64,000 nucleotides of DNA from Gigaspora rosea (Eukaryota; Glomeromycota; Glomeromycetes; Diversisporales; Gigasporaceae): contig QKWP01000062.1 of NCBI GenBank assembly GCA_003550325.1, positions 63,595-127,594 of the forward strand, written 5' to 3'. Both the position numbers and the translations under genes were made by a program. Under the pieces are notes generated by a model, which saw only the letters and a program-made list of their open reading frames with translations, searched no databases and had not been told where the DNA came from. Positions 24,493 through 36,026 of this stretch are shown here, in pieces. The stretch's first letter is position 1, and every line of letters begins with the position of its first letter.

Positions 24493-24937
24493 TGGTCAAA
24501 ATGCAAGAATCTGAAAGTCACATGATTTCTATTTGTTTTATATTATACATGACTAGATCAGAAGAGTCAGAAGCCAAGCTAAAGGTGGTATTAGCAAAAG
24601 TGAGAAGTAAAAATATCAATACTCTTTTTATAATAGATGAATATATATCTATTTAATCTACTTGTAATTTTAGAAGTTTATTTTTTTGATAAAATTTACA
24701 TTTATTATTATTTATTAGGGTTTTATTTTTTGGTGCACCTGTATTGTAGTGTATCTCTAATTATGTAATCAATTTATATAATACAGATTTTCTTGGCTTA
24801 TATGTAATAATAATAATACAACTATAATTTATTAAATACAATATATTGGTAATAATGACGATTTGTGATTTATTTATAAAAAATTAAGAATTGTTATAAA
24901 ATATATTACCATATAACAAACTAACAAATACTAAAAA

Positions 24938-25977
24938 TGGGGTGTGTAGTTGGATTGTTGTCACCCCCAAGTAGTTGTAACAAAAGGTACAAAGTTCAAA
25001 TCCCACTAGAGACGATTTTGAAAAATTTACTTGCATTACGGTAACCTGGACTCTGAGCTCGGATGTACAAATCTGTTTCCTAGATTATACCAACTCGTAT
25101 TGGGAGCTCTGGCGTTGTGTTATGCACAAAACTAGAGCGTATAGATTCTGGTGAGCGCAGGCGCTGTATTATGCACAGACCGTAGGACAACAGGAAACCA
25201 TACTTGGCAAGACCCGAGTAAAGAGGTAGCTGGCTTTTAACAGTGCCCAAACAGGAATCAGACGGGGACTAACCGGTTCGGACTGACTGGAAGTGGACTT
25301 ACGATCAAAGGGTTTATGGTGGACCCTACCAACCGGACCGCCAGAGGTCGCACCGGAGGAAAAGGACATGTGTTGTGAAATCATATACCAGGGGTTGATG
25401 GCCCCTGGGTTCGCCAGGGCAGACCAACTCTCCCAGGTCTTCAGATTGGAAGTAAGAAAGCAACTGGAGAAAGAAAAGTTCTGGGGGAAAGAAACTGAAA
25501 GAGGAACGGGGTGGTATTGGGGTCATATAAACTTTACAAGGGCAGAAGTAGGAATGATAGGGGTAACTCCTGTTGCTACTGAAGAGTAGGTAATACCTGT
25601 GTGGGACGGGAAAACACTCTACCAAGTTTCCCACTGAGGATAAATTAGTCCTAAGGGTGCGGTTAGTATCCGGTACGAACTCCAGGTTTAGTAGCTGGTG
25701 GCTGTGCCGGTGATACAAGATGGACCGGCAGGAGGCAGAAGATCAGAGGGTTTAAATAGGCAATGCCAGTATGTGGGTTGCAGGTATGGCAGCTAGGTAG
25801 AACCTTCGGGTGGCTACTTAAATAGGCAACCAAAAGTTGCAGGTAAGGCTAGTTGTACTCTCGTCAATGTATGAATGTCGGCTTTCCCTCCATGTAGAGT
25901 GCCGAGGTCTAATATATGTTGAATAAAAAGCCAATCCCCAAAGTGGGCACTTTGACACTAAAAAAAAAAAAAAAAAA
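24938..25977 (+). mobile_element. GC-rich poly-A-tailed retroposon, full-length copy, with Pol III-like B box
   Basis: A segment of about 1.04 kb, markedly richer in G+C than its surroundings. Near its 5' end it has AGTTCAAATCCC (about 24990), a good match to a tRNA B box, with a weaker A-box-like stretch before it. It ends in an A-run (25960-25978). Imperfect 13-bp direct repeats flank it: acaaatactaaaa at 24924-24936 and acaaatattataa at 25978-25990 (11 of 13 identical). These are the marks of retroposition. A decayed 3' copy lies at 30010-30345. Open frames on both strands look incidental to the higher G+C. It is long for a SINE, and its mobilising partner is unknown. Confidence 0.7.
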
Positions 25978-26082
25978 ACAAATATTATAACCCTAATCCT
26001 AACTCTAATCCTAAATCTTAGCAAACTAAACATAAATTCTATCTAGTAATAAGTAAAGAACCAAAACTATGAAACCTATAGA

Positions 26083-26190
26083 CTACTAATGACAAATTCA
26101 CTACTAACGACGAATTTACTACCAAAAATAAATTAACTACCAACTATGAATTCACTACCAACAACAAATTTACTACCAATGACAAATTCA
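26083..26190. repeat. 18-bp minisatellite, six copies
   Basis: Six consecutive 18-bp units of the form ctaccaatgacaaattca, each with a few changes. The unit is a multiple of three, but no flanking reading frame supports coding. Confidence 0.85.
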
Positions 26191-27351
26191 TCACCAACAG
26201 TGCACTAGCACACAGTGATATTAAATGTTCTGATCATTTGAAAATTTTTAAATAATTTCAAATAATCCTAAAATGACTGGTCATTATAGGTTATTTGGAT
26301 TTTAGATCATTTGCAAATGACTCATGACCAAATAACCATAGTTATTTGCAAATAATCAGGGTCATTTGAAGGTATTTGGGTTATTAGTAGTGATATAGAA
26401 GTCAAAATCTGTGAAACTTGATGATTAATATATTTGCAGTAGCTGACATTTTTTTAGATACTATATATAAGCAATTTCTAGTTAGATTTTTTTTTTTTGT
26501 AACTTTTTAGAGTATTAAAGGGCATGTTTCTTTTGTTGTTTATTAATTAACTAGTACTTTTCTTTCTTTTAATTATTATATATAAAACTACTTTTATCAT
26601 TTGTGTTATCATTACTAGAGTGGTAATTGTTACTATTGGAGTTGCAAATAATATTGGTGTTGTTATTGTTAAAGTAGTCTTGGATTTTATAGTGATTTTA
26701 TTGCCTTCACTATTGTTTGTAGTTGTTTGCATACTATATTTGTAGTTGTTATTTATATAATAGATCTTTTTAAGTATAATCTAGTTTATTGTTTTGGTTT
26801 TATTACTAGTATGTCTTATTGCAGTTGTAAAACTTTGTGATATAACATTCTTAGGATTTAGTTATTAGGGTTATTAGATTAAGTAGTATTTGTTGTATAA
26901 ATTGTGCAAGTGTAATAAAAATTCTTATTATCTAAGTAAAAGTATAGCATTGTTTGTCCGGAGCTAAATATTTATATAAATATAATAATTAAAAAAGTTT
27001 GCTATTTACTAAATAAAAGTATAGCATTGTTTGTCTAAAACTCAATTTTATTTCTTGTACTATAAATTTTAGAGCATTTCTATTTGTACATAGAATGTTT
27101 GAACACTGTACTACACAAATTATATAAAAAATGCAGTATGCAAATCATTTTTTGTACAACAAGCATAAAAAAAACAAAAATTAATTGTATCTTAAAATTT
27201 GCTTAAGAAACAATCTATAGGCTTTAAGAAAAAAAATTCCTCGTAAAATTTTGGTATAAACTATGCCCCTTGCCCCATTCCAGTTCTTACTCTAACCCTA
27301 ATATTAATTAAATTATTTTTTATTTTAATAAAAAATCTTTTAATTTATAAA
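26191..27351. other. AT-rich intergenic
   Basis: Degenerate atttgcaaat/tcatttga repeats occur at about 26220-26400, followed by low-complexity A/T sequence. A duplicated phrase, aagtatagcattgtttgtc, occurs at about 26939 and 27009. No gene. Confidence 0.5.
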
Positions 27352-27977
27352 GGGAAAATAAATTTGTCGCACCCCCTGCTTCGACCAATCAAATCGCACG
27401 ATTTTATAGGCAAAAAATTTTATTTTTTAAAAATTTAAAATTTTACTTAATAAAGTGTAAAATATATAAAATAGCATGTCATATAATGTAAAATTTTATT
27501 CTGAACAACTTTTTCTAAGTCGTAAAGATAGGTTGTCTTAGTAAAAAAAACGTTTTATAAGAAAAATCAAAATTTCCCAAAGTTAGCACATACAAAACTT
27601 CTTTTTTTACTAAACCAATCTACTTTTTAACTTAGAAAGAAGTTGTTTAGCGTAAAATTTTACATGTAATACTTGAACGTAAATATAGGTTATATTAGTA
27701 AAAAAAAAACTTTTATATGTGCTAACGATCGAAATTTTTGATTTTTCTTATAAAACGGTATTTTTTTACTAAGACAATCTATCTTTATGACTTAGAAAAA
27801 GTTGTTCAGAATAAAATTTTACATTATATGTTTTGATATCGCTTATTTATTTTTACATTTTACCAGTAAAATTTTTAATTTTTAAAACTTAAAATTTTTT
27901 GTCTACAAAATCGTGCGATTTGATTGGTCGGAATCAGGGGGTGCGACATGTCGCGGGTGCGACAAATTTCTATTCCC
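27352..27977. mobile_element. Mutator-like fold-back MITE with perfect 9-bp target duplication
   Basis: The terminal inverted repeat begins GGGAAAATAAATTTGTCGC and includes cgcaccccctg and aatcaaatcgcacgatttt; its complement lies at 27895-27977. The interior is also palindromic (aacaactttttctaagtc versus gacttagaaaaagttgtt). The 9-mer atttataaa flanks both sides (27343-27351 and 27978-27986), as expected for Mutator-like elements. The right arm has an extra gtgcgacatgtcgcg insertion. Confidence 0.85.
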
Positions 27978-28040
27978 ATTTATAAAAATTATTATACACA
28001 TGTTCAAACACTCTGTGTACAATTAGTTAAATCTATGTTC

Positions 28041-29000
28041 TAATTTATAGAATTAATAATAATTTTTGATCCACCAGTCTGTTTTGGATGATTTAACTAT
28101 CAAAATGTCATCTCGATAAGATAATTCTAACAAGCCCAAAATCATTAAAATCCAATACAAAATAATTTTTTTTACTATTGATAACTTTTGATCCACTGGG
28201 CTGTTCTAAATAATTTAACCACTAAAATGTTCGCCTCAGTGAGCTGATTCTAACAAGCCCAAAATCGTTAAATTCCAATCACAGAATCCAAAGATCGATA
28301 AAATTTATCAATCATTTAATTTATATAGTACAGGACAGCAAAAACCATCCAATTTTTATATATAAAATATAAAAATTGTTATAACTTAATAACAAATAAT
28401 TTGAATAAAAATCTGGTATTACAGATTTGTTATTATTTGTCTAAGTTACAATTCTGTTAGAACAGATTTTTTATTTATTATAATTTTAAGAAGTTATAAG
28501 AGTTTAAGTTTATATATATTTGAAAATTTGGCATTTACTATATAAAAAAAAGAATTAATATGTTTTTTTAATCAATTAAAATTTTTCATATAATATTAGC
28601 CAATCAAAATCAATTAAATAATTGTAAATTTGGCGCATCATATAAAAAATTAGATGGTTTTTGCTGACCTGCTCTGTATATAAAAATCAATTTAATTAAA
28701 TGATTGATAAATCTTTATTGATCTTTAGATTCTGTGATTGGAATTTAACAATTTTGGGTTTGTTAGAATCATCTCACTAAGACAAACATTTTGGTGGTTA
28801 AATCATTCAAAACAGCCTGATGCGTCAAACATTATTCAATAGTAAAAAATTTTACTTAGTAATGAACGATCTTGGGATCCTGTAATAGATTTTAACGATT
28901 TTGAGCTTGTTGGAATTGTTTCATTGAGATGAATATTTTGATAGTTAAATCATCCAAAACAGACTGGTGGATCAATAGTTATTATCAATTTCATAAATTG
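28041..29000. mobile_element. Fold-back element of about 960 bp with duplicated modules in each arm
   Basis: The left arm (gatccaccagtctgttttgg) and right arm (ccaaaacagactggtggatc) are inverted copies. Within each arm a module of about 120 bp (gatccac-ctgtt, attctaacaagcccaaaatc) occurs twice, so the module is present four times. The centre is near 28520. No coding capacity. Confidence 0.8.
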
Positions 29001-29259
29001 GCCAATTAAAAATAATTTAAAAATTGTGTGAGTGGACAGACAAAAAGTGCAAAGTTGCGTTTTTGATATTTTAATATATGATGCATCAAGAAAGTAACTT
29101 TTGTATTACAATACATAGAAACTAAAGGTCCTTTACTTCGCTCTGGACAATTACTACAAATTGTAACATATTTATATAGTATATAATATCATATAAACTA
29201 AATTATATCTGGTTTCTTTTATAATATATATTTGATATGTATTTGGTTTCTTTGTAATA

Positions 29260-29727
29260 CAGTTGCACTTTCTAAGTGCATGCCCTTGGGACTATAGTGA
29301 AAAAAGTCAAAATATGCACTTAAAGGGGTTTGCATTTAGAGTAGTTAAAATTTTAATTGTTATATTGTTTGGACCAAGAAGGATATGCATTTAAAGAGGT
29401 TTTTCATATACCATGCACTTAGAAGCAGTGTTGTACATGAGACAGTTGGGACATAAGTTGGGACATTTTGGGACATTTTGGAACAATTTTATAAATTGAA
29501 ATTACTTAAAATTTATTAAGATAATCTAATTAAATTTTTTTAAAAATGTGTTTAGCACCTAAAAAATATATAATTTTATATTTTTTTAAATTAATTTATT
29601 AATTATTAAGGCTTTGAACATAGTTGGAACACTTGGGACACTGGAACATTGGGACATAGCAAAAAAAGGCTGGATAGTAAAAATGTACAACACTGTTTAG
29701 GAGATGTGTATTTAGAGGGTGCAACTA
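29260..29727. mobile_element. Tc1/pogo-like MITE, family A, interrupted by a hAT MITE
   Basis: The left end cagttgcactttctaagtgca matches the complement of the right end (tagttgcaccctctaaatac), flanked by TA on both sides. The interior has the gggactatagtgaaaa segment shared with 19796-19992. The element at 29426-29695 is inserted within it. Confidence 0.75.
29426..29695. mobile_element. hAT-type MITE nested in the TA element
   Basis: The termini cagtgttgtaca and tgtacaacactg are perfect 12-bp complements. They are flanked by an 8-bp near-duplication, cttagaag (29418-29425) and tttaggag (29696-29703), with 6 of 8 matching. The interior repeats gggacattttgg. Confidence 0.8.
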
Positions 29728-30009
29728 TAAAAAAAATTAGATTTATTTAAGATATCAATTAGGTAACTGATATGAATTAAATATATTAGTGAATATGCCT
29801 TATTTGCACCAAAAATCTGTTTATATTCAGAGACAAATTAGATATTTTTAGGCAAAATTTACTGGTAAACTTGAATATCCCTATAATTCAAATATAGAAA
29901 ACCTATTGGAAACCTGATAGTTAACTAGTATAAATTCATTTGATGTTCTGACTGCAAGTATTAGTAAATGCCATAGTAACAATTATTGAAGTATAGATGT
30001 TTAGTTACC

Positions 30010-30345
30010 TGGTAAGACTATCTACCAAGTTTTTTGCAAGAATAAAGTAGTTTTAAGGGCTAAAAAAAAAGATCCAAGGGTTTGAACTAACTGTACATGT
30101 ACTACATAAACCTGTGAAGCAGTTGAAATTGGTTAAGAAGCACAATATTAGAGGATCTAAATAGGCAATGCCAATATGTGGATTGCAGGTATTAGCTAGT
30201 GTACTGTAGAACCTTTGGGTAGCTACTTAAATAGGCAACCAAAAGTGCAGGTGTAGCTAGTTGTCTCTTATCATGTGTAATTTCTATTAAGTAAACTAAA
30301 TAAATCCTATGCCCAATGCAGGCACTTTGAAACAAAAAAAAAATA
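30010..30345 (+). mobile_element. Decayed 3' copy of the poly-A-tailed retroposon
   Basis: This matches the last part of the element at 24938-25977 in order: tctaccaagttt, taaataggcaatgcca, tggattgcaggta, gtagaacctt, gctacttaaataggcaacc, caggcactttga, then an A-rich tail. It is more A/T-rich, as expected of an older copy, and appears truncated at the 5' side. Confidence 0.75.
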
Positions 30346-31575
30346 TATAATGCTTATTATATAATTCTAATATAGTAAAAAGATAACAATTAGAAATAAA
30401 ATATTAATAATTTTCTAAAGGAGTACTTTTGTATATAAAGATGCAATTAAATGGATTCTATTTGCTAGATTAAATCAGATATTAAAAAAATCAATAAAGC
30501 TTAGTTATTTAGCATTTGGTTGGGTAGTATATAAAAAGTTAAAAATGTAATACTATAGTCTGTATATTTACAAAATAACAAGCTATCCAGAATTATTGTA
30601 CTCAAGATATTGACCACTTTTAAGCTATTTAGTTAAACTTACTTGACCAATTAAATCTGTTCAAACACAGACTGAATACAAAAATAGATCAAATTATATC
30701 TACTAGATATCTGTACGTGCTATATATCCTGTGAACAATATTTGGTTACAATCAATATATTTGAACATATGAGCAAACTTGGGTATAAACATATTTGAAT
30801 ATTGTCCAATGTCCAAAAAATAGGTATAAACTGTATCTGGGTCCAATACTGCTATTAGAAGCTTCTCCAAATTAGCATTACAAACTATATATTCCAATAA
30901 CCAATTACATTGCAAGTATAGAGCTCAGACTATTAGATATTACTACTATCTAATTTATCTGTAATCTAAACCTAGAGTAGTTAAAAACTTTATTTAGATT
31001 TGTGCATTATAGTAATATATGGTTAATAGAAGTATTGTAATATCTATTGTGTTATCCAGATCTTTGGGAAGACACTTTATGATATTTAGATAATAATTCA
31101 AATCATGCTACATATGCTAAAAAGCAGGTGTTCTTAAAATATCTAAAGCCAAAAATGCTATTATATATAATTTTTAGGCCAATCTCCAAAATTCCTGGTC
31201 GACATTTAGCTCTAGTGGTTAGCAGGTTCTATAGCAAAATTATCAGCTGGGCATTTTTTATTTAATGAACTGCTACGAAAATTTTTAATGATCCTGGGCG
31301 AAATTGATCATTTCCGGCCCTGCCGACCAGGATTCTGATGCATTCCGACCAGTAATTTTTCTTATGAGTTATACCTAAAAATAAAAACCATTGATTGGCT
31401 AACAGTAAAACATTTATCTAAAAATAGGTCGTGGACATAAACACACAAAATTTGGCCTAACTTCATCATTAAAGATTTCGGACAATAATTGTTTTATAAG
31501 ATAAAAAAAAGTCCTTGTTTGTGGATAGCGTAGTTTATTATTCCCTTAATAAAAACGATTCATTGATAACTAAAA
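30346..31575. other. AT-rich intergenic
   Basis: No gene is recognised. At about 31188-31336 a short inverted pair (attcctggtcg/cgaccaggat) bounds a segment containing TAGCTCTAGTGGTTAGC, which resembles a tRNA A box, but no matching B box or tRNA fold follows. Confidence 0.45.
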
Positions 31576-32308
31576 TCAAAAATCGGGTATCATTTTTTCC
31601 TCTTTACTTTCATGTTTACGATAAAGCATCATGCATACTAGTGCATCCACAGCCTATTAATATGACAGATTAGGTTTAAATATTTAAAACAAAATTTTCA
31701 TAAAAGTGAGAAATAGAGTTACCGAAGAGTGCTCTCCTTTTTGAATAGTAATACCAAGCTCCTTCTTTGCCAGCTCTTTCAATCTAGGCGTTTTGCTCGA
31801 TCCATTTATATTAAGAAGAGAAGTGTCACGTTTCAATTCTCGTGGATGGTATAGTTTTAATATCTTTAATAAAGATTGTAACAATAAAGACATTAATTTA
31901 CATAAATGTAAACATAAATCAAAGAATATATGAAATATAAACCTCTAAATCATGATGAAGAGAGTGGCCGATAACAATCCGATCACTTATTAACTCAGCT
32001 ACTTCGTGCTGGACATCTTCAAATCTATATGCTAAAATGTTGAATCCGTTTATTTCAGCATGTGGGATTATTTTCAAATGGTCTTTTTTTGAATACTTAC
32101 AGTTAGCTAGTAATTTCGGTGTTATTCCGCTAATGCTAGTTCTGTAATCTGTAACGTCCTTTACTTGTACATATTTATCTAATATGACCTTAAAATGATA
32201 GTCCACTATTGCTACTCGTGCAAGTGCATCTTCTTTATTACCAGGACCGACTCCAACCCTTTCACAATCGATTGACACAATTCCATTCTCCGAAGAGTCA
32301 TCAGTCAT
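31576..32308 (-). CDS. REX4: REX4/ISG20-like 3'-5' exonuclease (3 exons)
   Basis: Coding exons on the minus strand are 32308-31943, 31863-31723 and 31653-31576. The introns of 79 and 69 bp have GT..AG ends and keep the frame, giving 194 residues. The DEDDh motifs are present: Asp14/Glu16 in SIDCE, Asp120 in GHSLHHDL, and His167-x4-Asp172 spanning the second junction. LKLYHPREL and LKELAKKELG follow the REX4 pattern. The family trims rRNA precursors in the nucleolus (REX4) or degrades RNA more generally (ISG20-like); which applies here is not resolved. The protein is short at the N-terminus compared with fungal REX4, so an upstream exon could be missing. The Sel1 gene ends 126 bp upstream on the same strand. 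Confidence 0.85.
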
Positions 32309-32434
32309 ATTTTGAAGTGCTTTAATAAGATTACTGTTATTAAAAGCTCTAATTAAACGTTATAATGAAGTATGATATATTAGATCAATAAAAGGTTCAG
32401 AATTTAAATTATTGTATAAGATTTGAAAAATTAT

Positions 32435-34003
32435 TTACATTTTGTACCAATCATTAGCCTTTAGTAAGTCTCTTGTTATTCCAATTCCATTTAGATAGCA
32501 ATAGCCAACATTACATATTCCTTGAGCATCTCTCAACTTAGCAGATTTTTGATAGAACATGAATGCCTTATATTCATCTTTCTTAACTCCAATTCCATTC
32601 CGATAACAATTACCTACTTCATTCATTCCGCTAGCGTTCCCTAAATCAGCAGATTTTTGATAATAGGAAAATGCTAGGTTTTCATCCTTGTCAACTCCAA
32701 TCCCATTCTCATAGCAAAAACCAATTCCATACAATCCATAAGCATTTCCCAGATTAACAGATTTTTGATAATAAATGAATGCTTTATGTTCATCCTTTTC
32801 AATTCCAATTCCATATTGATAACAATTACCAACATGAAACATACCACGAGCATTTTCCATCTTAGCAGATTTTTGATAATAAACGAATGCCTTCTTCTCA
32901 TCCTTTTCAATACCAATTCCATACTGATAATAATAACCAACATGAAAAATTCCACAAGCATTTCCCATCTCAGCGGATTTGTAATAGTAAAAGAATGCTT
33001 TACGATTATCTCTTTTAACTCCAATTCCATGTTGATAACAATGGCCGAGACTGTTCATTCCACAAGCATGACCCATCTCAGCAGATTTGTGATAGCAAAA
33101 GAATGCCTTATTCACATCCCTTTTAACACCAATCCCATTTTGATAACAATATCCGAGACTGTATATTCCATCAGCATTGGATTTATCATCAGCATTCTCC
33201 AGATCAGCAGATTTTTTATAATAAATAAATGCATTATGACCGTCCTTTTCAACACCAATTCCATGTTGATAACAATATCCAAGGCGACTCATTCCTTTAG
33301 AATTCCCCATCTCTGCAGATTTTTGATAATAACTAAATGCCGCATGCTTATCTTTTTTGACACCAATTCCATTTTGATAACAATATCCAAGACTGCACAT
33401 CCCGCGAGCACTTCCCATCTCAGCAGATTTTTTATAATTATTGAATGCTTCATATTCATCTTTTTCGACACCTATCCCATTTTGATAACAAGATCCGAGA
33501 CCGTTTATTCCACGAGCATTTCCCATTCTAGCAGATTTCTGATAGTAATAGAATGCCTTACTCTCATTCTTTTCAACACCAATTCCATATTGATAACAAT
33601 ATCCGAGACGATTCATTCCACATGAATTTCCCCGATCAGCAGATTTTTTATAACAAATGAATGCTTCATACGTATTTTTTTCAACACCAATTCCATTTTG
33701 ATAACAATATCCAAGGCTGTTCATTCCATCTGTATTCCCCAAATCAGCAGATTTTTTATAATAAATGAACGCTTTATGTTCATCTTTTTCCACTCCATTT
33801 CCATTTTCATAACAATCTCCAAGATCTTTCATTTTATTACCATCATCATTTATCTCAACATGCTCTTGATTAAGAAATAAACTATCGTGGTCCTCCATTT
33901 TTAAGAGAAAATGATTTTGGAGCATGGGTTTATAAGTTATATTTACAATCACGTGATCTGTCAGAATTATCTTCGGAAAAATAGGTTTATAGACTGGAGT
34001 CAT
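32435..34003 (-). CDS. Sel1-repeat (SLR/TPR-like) protein
   Basis: A 522-residue single-exon protein made almost entirely of 36-residue Sel1-like repeats of the form LGYCYQNGIGVEKDxxKAFxYYQKSA. There are twelve full repeats plus a truncated thirteenth that ends at KANDWYKM. The sixth repeat carries a six-residue insertion. Such alpha-solenoids act as scaffolds in signalling or ER quality control, and they are numerous in Glomeromycotina, often beside kinase domains. No catalytic domain, signal peptide or membrane segment is clear. The first ATG (34003) precedes about 36 residues before a second Met (33895, MEDHDSLF), which is the likelier start because the upstream part is unlike the rest. 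High similarity between repeats at the DNA level suggests recent internal duplication. Confidence 0.9.
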   Translation of the reverse strand: MTPVYKPIFPKIILTDHVIVNITYKPMLQNHFLLKMEDHDSLFLNQEHVEINDDGNKMKDLGDCYENGNGVEKDEHKAFIYYKKSADLGNTDGMNSLGYCYQNGIGVEKNTYEAFICYKKSADRGNSCGMNRLGYCYQYGIGVEKNESKAFYYYQKSARMGNARGINGLGSCYQNGIGVEKDEYEAFNNYKKSAEMGSARGMCSLGYCYQNGIGVKKDKHAAFSYYQKSAEMGNSKGMSRLGYCYQHGIGVEKDGHNAFIYYKKSADLENADDKSNADGIYSLGYCYQNGIGVKRDVNKAFFCYHKSAEMGHACGMNSLGHCYQHGIGVKRDNRKAFFYYYKSAEMGNACGIFHVGYYYQYGIGIEKDEKKAFVYYQKSAKMENARGMFHVGNCYQYGIGIEKDEHKAFIYYQKSVNLGNAYGLYGIGFCYENGIGVDKDENLAFSYYQKSADLGNASGMNEVGNCYRNGIGVKKDEYKAFMFYQKSAKLRDAQGICNVGYCYLNGIGITRDLLKANDWYKM

Positions 34004-36026
34004 AAATCCTTTATTTGTGTACTAATTTCATTTATGCCTTGAGCACAAAGCATAAATATGCCTTTTTCGGTCAACAAGTAAATCCATTACATATTCAAAT
34101 ATCCATTTTTGAACATATATATAACATGTACTGTAACGTACGCATAGTCATAAGTTCTATTAATACGCAAGTCGTATGAATTTAAAGTTTCTATAATTTA
34201 CTTTATATTCTAATAATCAAAGGAAAAAAAAAACAAAATGAGAACAATACAACGTTAACGCCCTAGTTATAAAAATGATTTATCCATAATATGCAAATGA
34301 GACGGTCACACGCGCAATCTCTGCATTACGTAGTATAAATGAATGATGATCGGAGCTAAAATTCACTAGTCCGGAGAGATACGGAGGTAATGGCCAGAAA
34401 TTCCTACATTCGTCTGATTGGTTGATAGTATAATTTATTTATGCGCTTTAGAATACCCGAGAGATGCATGGATTTATTGATAACGATAGCCTTTTTGATC
34501 TTTCGCAGATAGGCTTCACTATAGGAATGTAATCCTGTTTGTCTGAACTCTATTCGAAACTGAATCAAAACTCATTGTGCGATATTACGTGCAAGAAGCT
34601 TCGTGATTTGTAATTTCTAAGTCGTACAGGCCTAGCGATCAAAAGCTAAGTATACATTAACCGAATATGTAATTGGCTACTTGAAGAAAACATTTGTGCA
34701 AGCCTTTGTTTAAGACATGGTATTGAACCGATTTATGGAGGGTCAATAAATAAAAGATATATTGTGCAAATACATAAAAATTGTGTATTATAACAGTATA
34801 AACAACGGGGCTTAAACTAGCATGCATAAGCAAGCATAATCAATAGTCATATGTATAACCAGTTTTAAAACAGAATTTGAAATCCAGTTGGGGTGTGTTT
34901 CTGAACAGTGTTCGAGCCGGTTTCGAAGCACGAACTAATCAGTTTAAGCAGGATCACATCCCTACTTTACTAGCATAAAGTCAAAACCAAAATGTTTATG
35001 TTTTCGTTTAACATAATTCCCCATTCCTACTTTGAAATCTCTTAATCAAATCCTTTTGACAAAAAAAGAATGTATTTGGTTTCTATTTTATAAAAATATT
35101 TATAAAAGCCACAGATTATTATATCATGAAACTAAATTTTATCAATATATCACATTATGTCGCAAACTCATATCCATTCTTAAAGATTCTCTTTTTTTCA
35201 AAGATGTTCTGAGACTTTGTTAATTGGATATCTATGGCTATATAAAGTTATTTATCCGGCAGATACTATGTAAACACTGACGGAAAATATTTCACATTAT
35301 TTCCATAAATTTTTATTTAATTTTAATATATAAATCTGCGGAAGTAATATAAAATTCTTTCCGTAAGCATATACATCATACCTGCCAGATAAGAAATATA
35401 CAAATGTTATTTTATTTGATAGTTCAAGATTTTGAATTTTATTTTAGTTTTTTTTTTTTTTTTTTTTTTTGCACATAAAATTGAATCAATTTGCTTTAGT
35501 TGACATATACAAAATTCCTAAAATCGAGATTCTGAAATTTGCAACTTTTTGGGAGGTTATATTTAGGGTTAGGGTTTATAATTAGAGTATATGTGGGTTT
35601 TAGTAGGATTTACATTTTTAAATAGAAGCCACAACTTTCAGCATCATATGATTTTAGCATCATCCAATTTCAGCGTCATCCGACTTCAGCATTATTCCCA
35701 ACAATCATTAAAATTATTATTCAACACTTATTATAAGCACCATATATATGTTTTATTATATTTATCATTTGCGTTATAAAAATTTTGATGGCAGAGTTAG
35801 GTTTTTAAAAGTTAGAGTTAATTTTTGGGAGTGCTCAGAATTGCACAAACTGCCAATTACTTAGCTACTTTTTGAAATGTAACAACTATATATGATATTT
35901 AACACATAATTATAACAAAAAAAAAAAAAAGTAAGTCAATTTTTAGCAATAAATATAAATAATTTATACAATTGTTAATAGCAAAATTTTTAACTGTTAG
36001 TTTATAATACTATCTACCTTAAACAT
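34004..36026. other. Intergenic between Sel1 gene and thiouridylase gene 3' end
   Basis: No gene is recognised. There is a T-run of 23 at 35448-35470. A segment at about 35510-35690 (gggttagggttt, gggttttagtaggat, tttcagcatca) resembles another at 37480-37590 inside the next gene, which suggests a dispersed repeat. Confidence 0.55.

Larger units (their letters stand above)
21780..24620. mobile_element. Composite element of about 2.8 kb with long terminal inverted repeats
   Basis: About 130 bp at the left (acttttgctaataccatcc, gcctggcttttgatc, cttgcattttgatc) is matched in inverse by 24490-24620 (ggtattagcaaaagt, caaaatgcaag). Between the arms lie a hairpin (22809-22901) and an approximately 840-bp palindrome (23650-24492). 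No transposase frame is seen, so this is a decayed or non-autonomous element with further insertions. Confidence 0.7.

Noticed and set aside
25293-25718. Open frames on both strands (98 and 130 codons) in the GC-rich segment
   Set aside because: They lie inside the poly-A-tailed retroposon, overlap on opposite strands, and are explained by higher G+C lowering stop frequency.
31188-31336. A tRNA-like A box (TAGCTCTAGTGGTTAGC)
   Set aside because: No B box, no cloverleaf and no terminator follow; at most a degraded SINE head.
32765-33625. A 286-codon plus-strand open frame
   Set aside because: It lies exactly antisense to the Sel1 repeats and its periodicity is a shadow of the 108-bp repeat unit; no protein motif is present.
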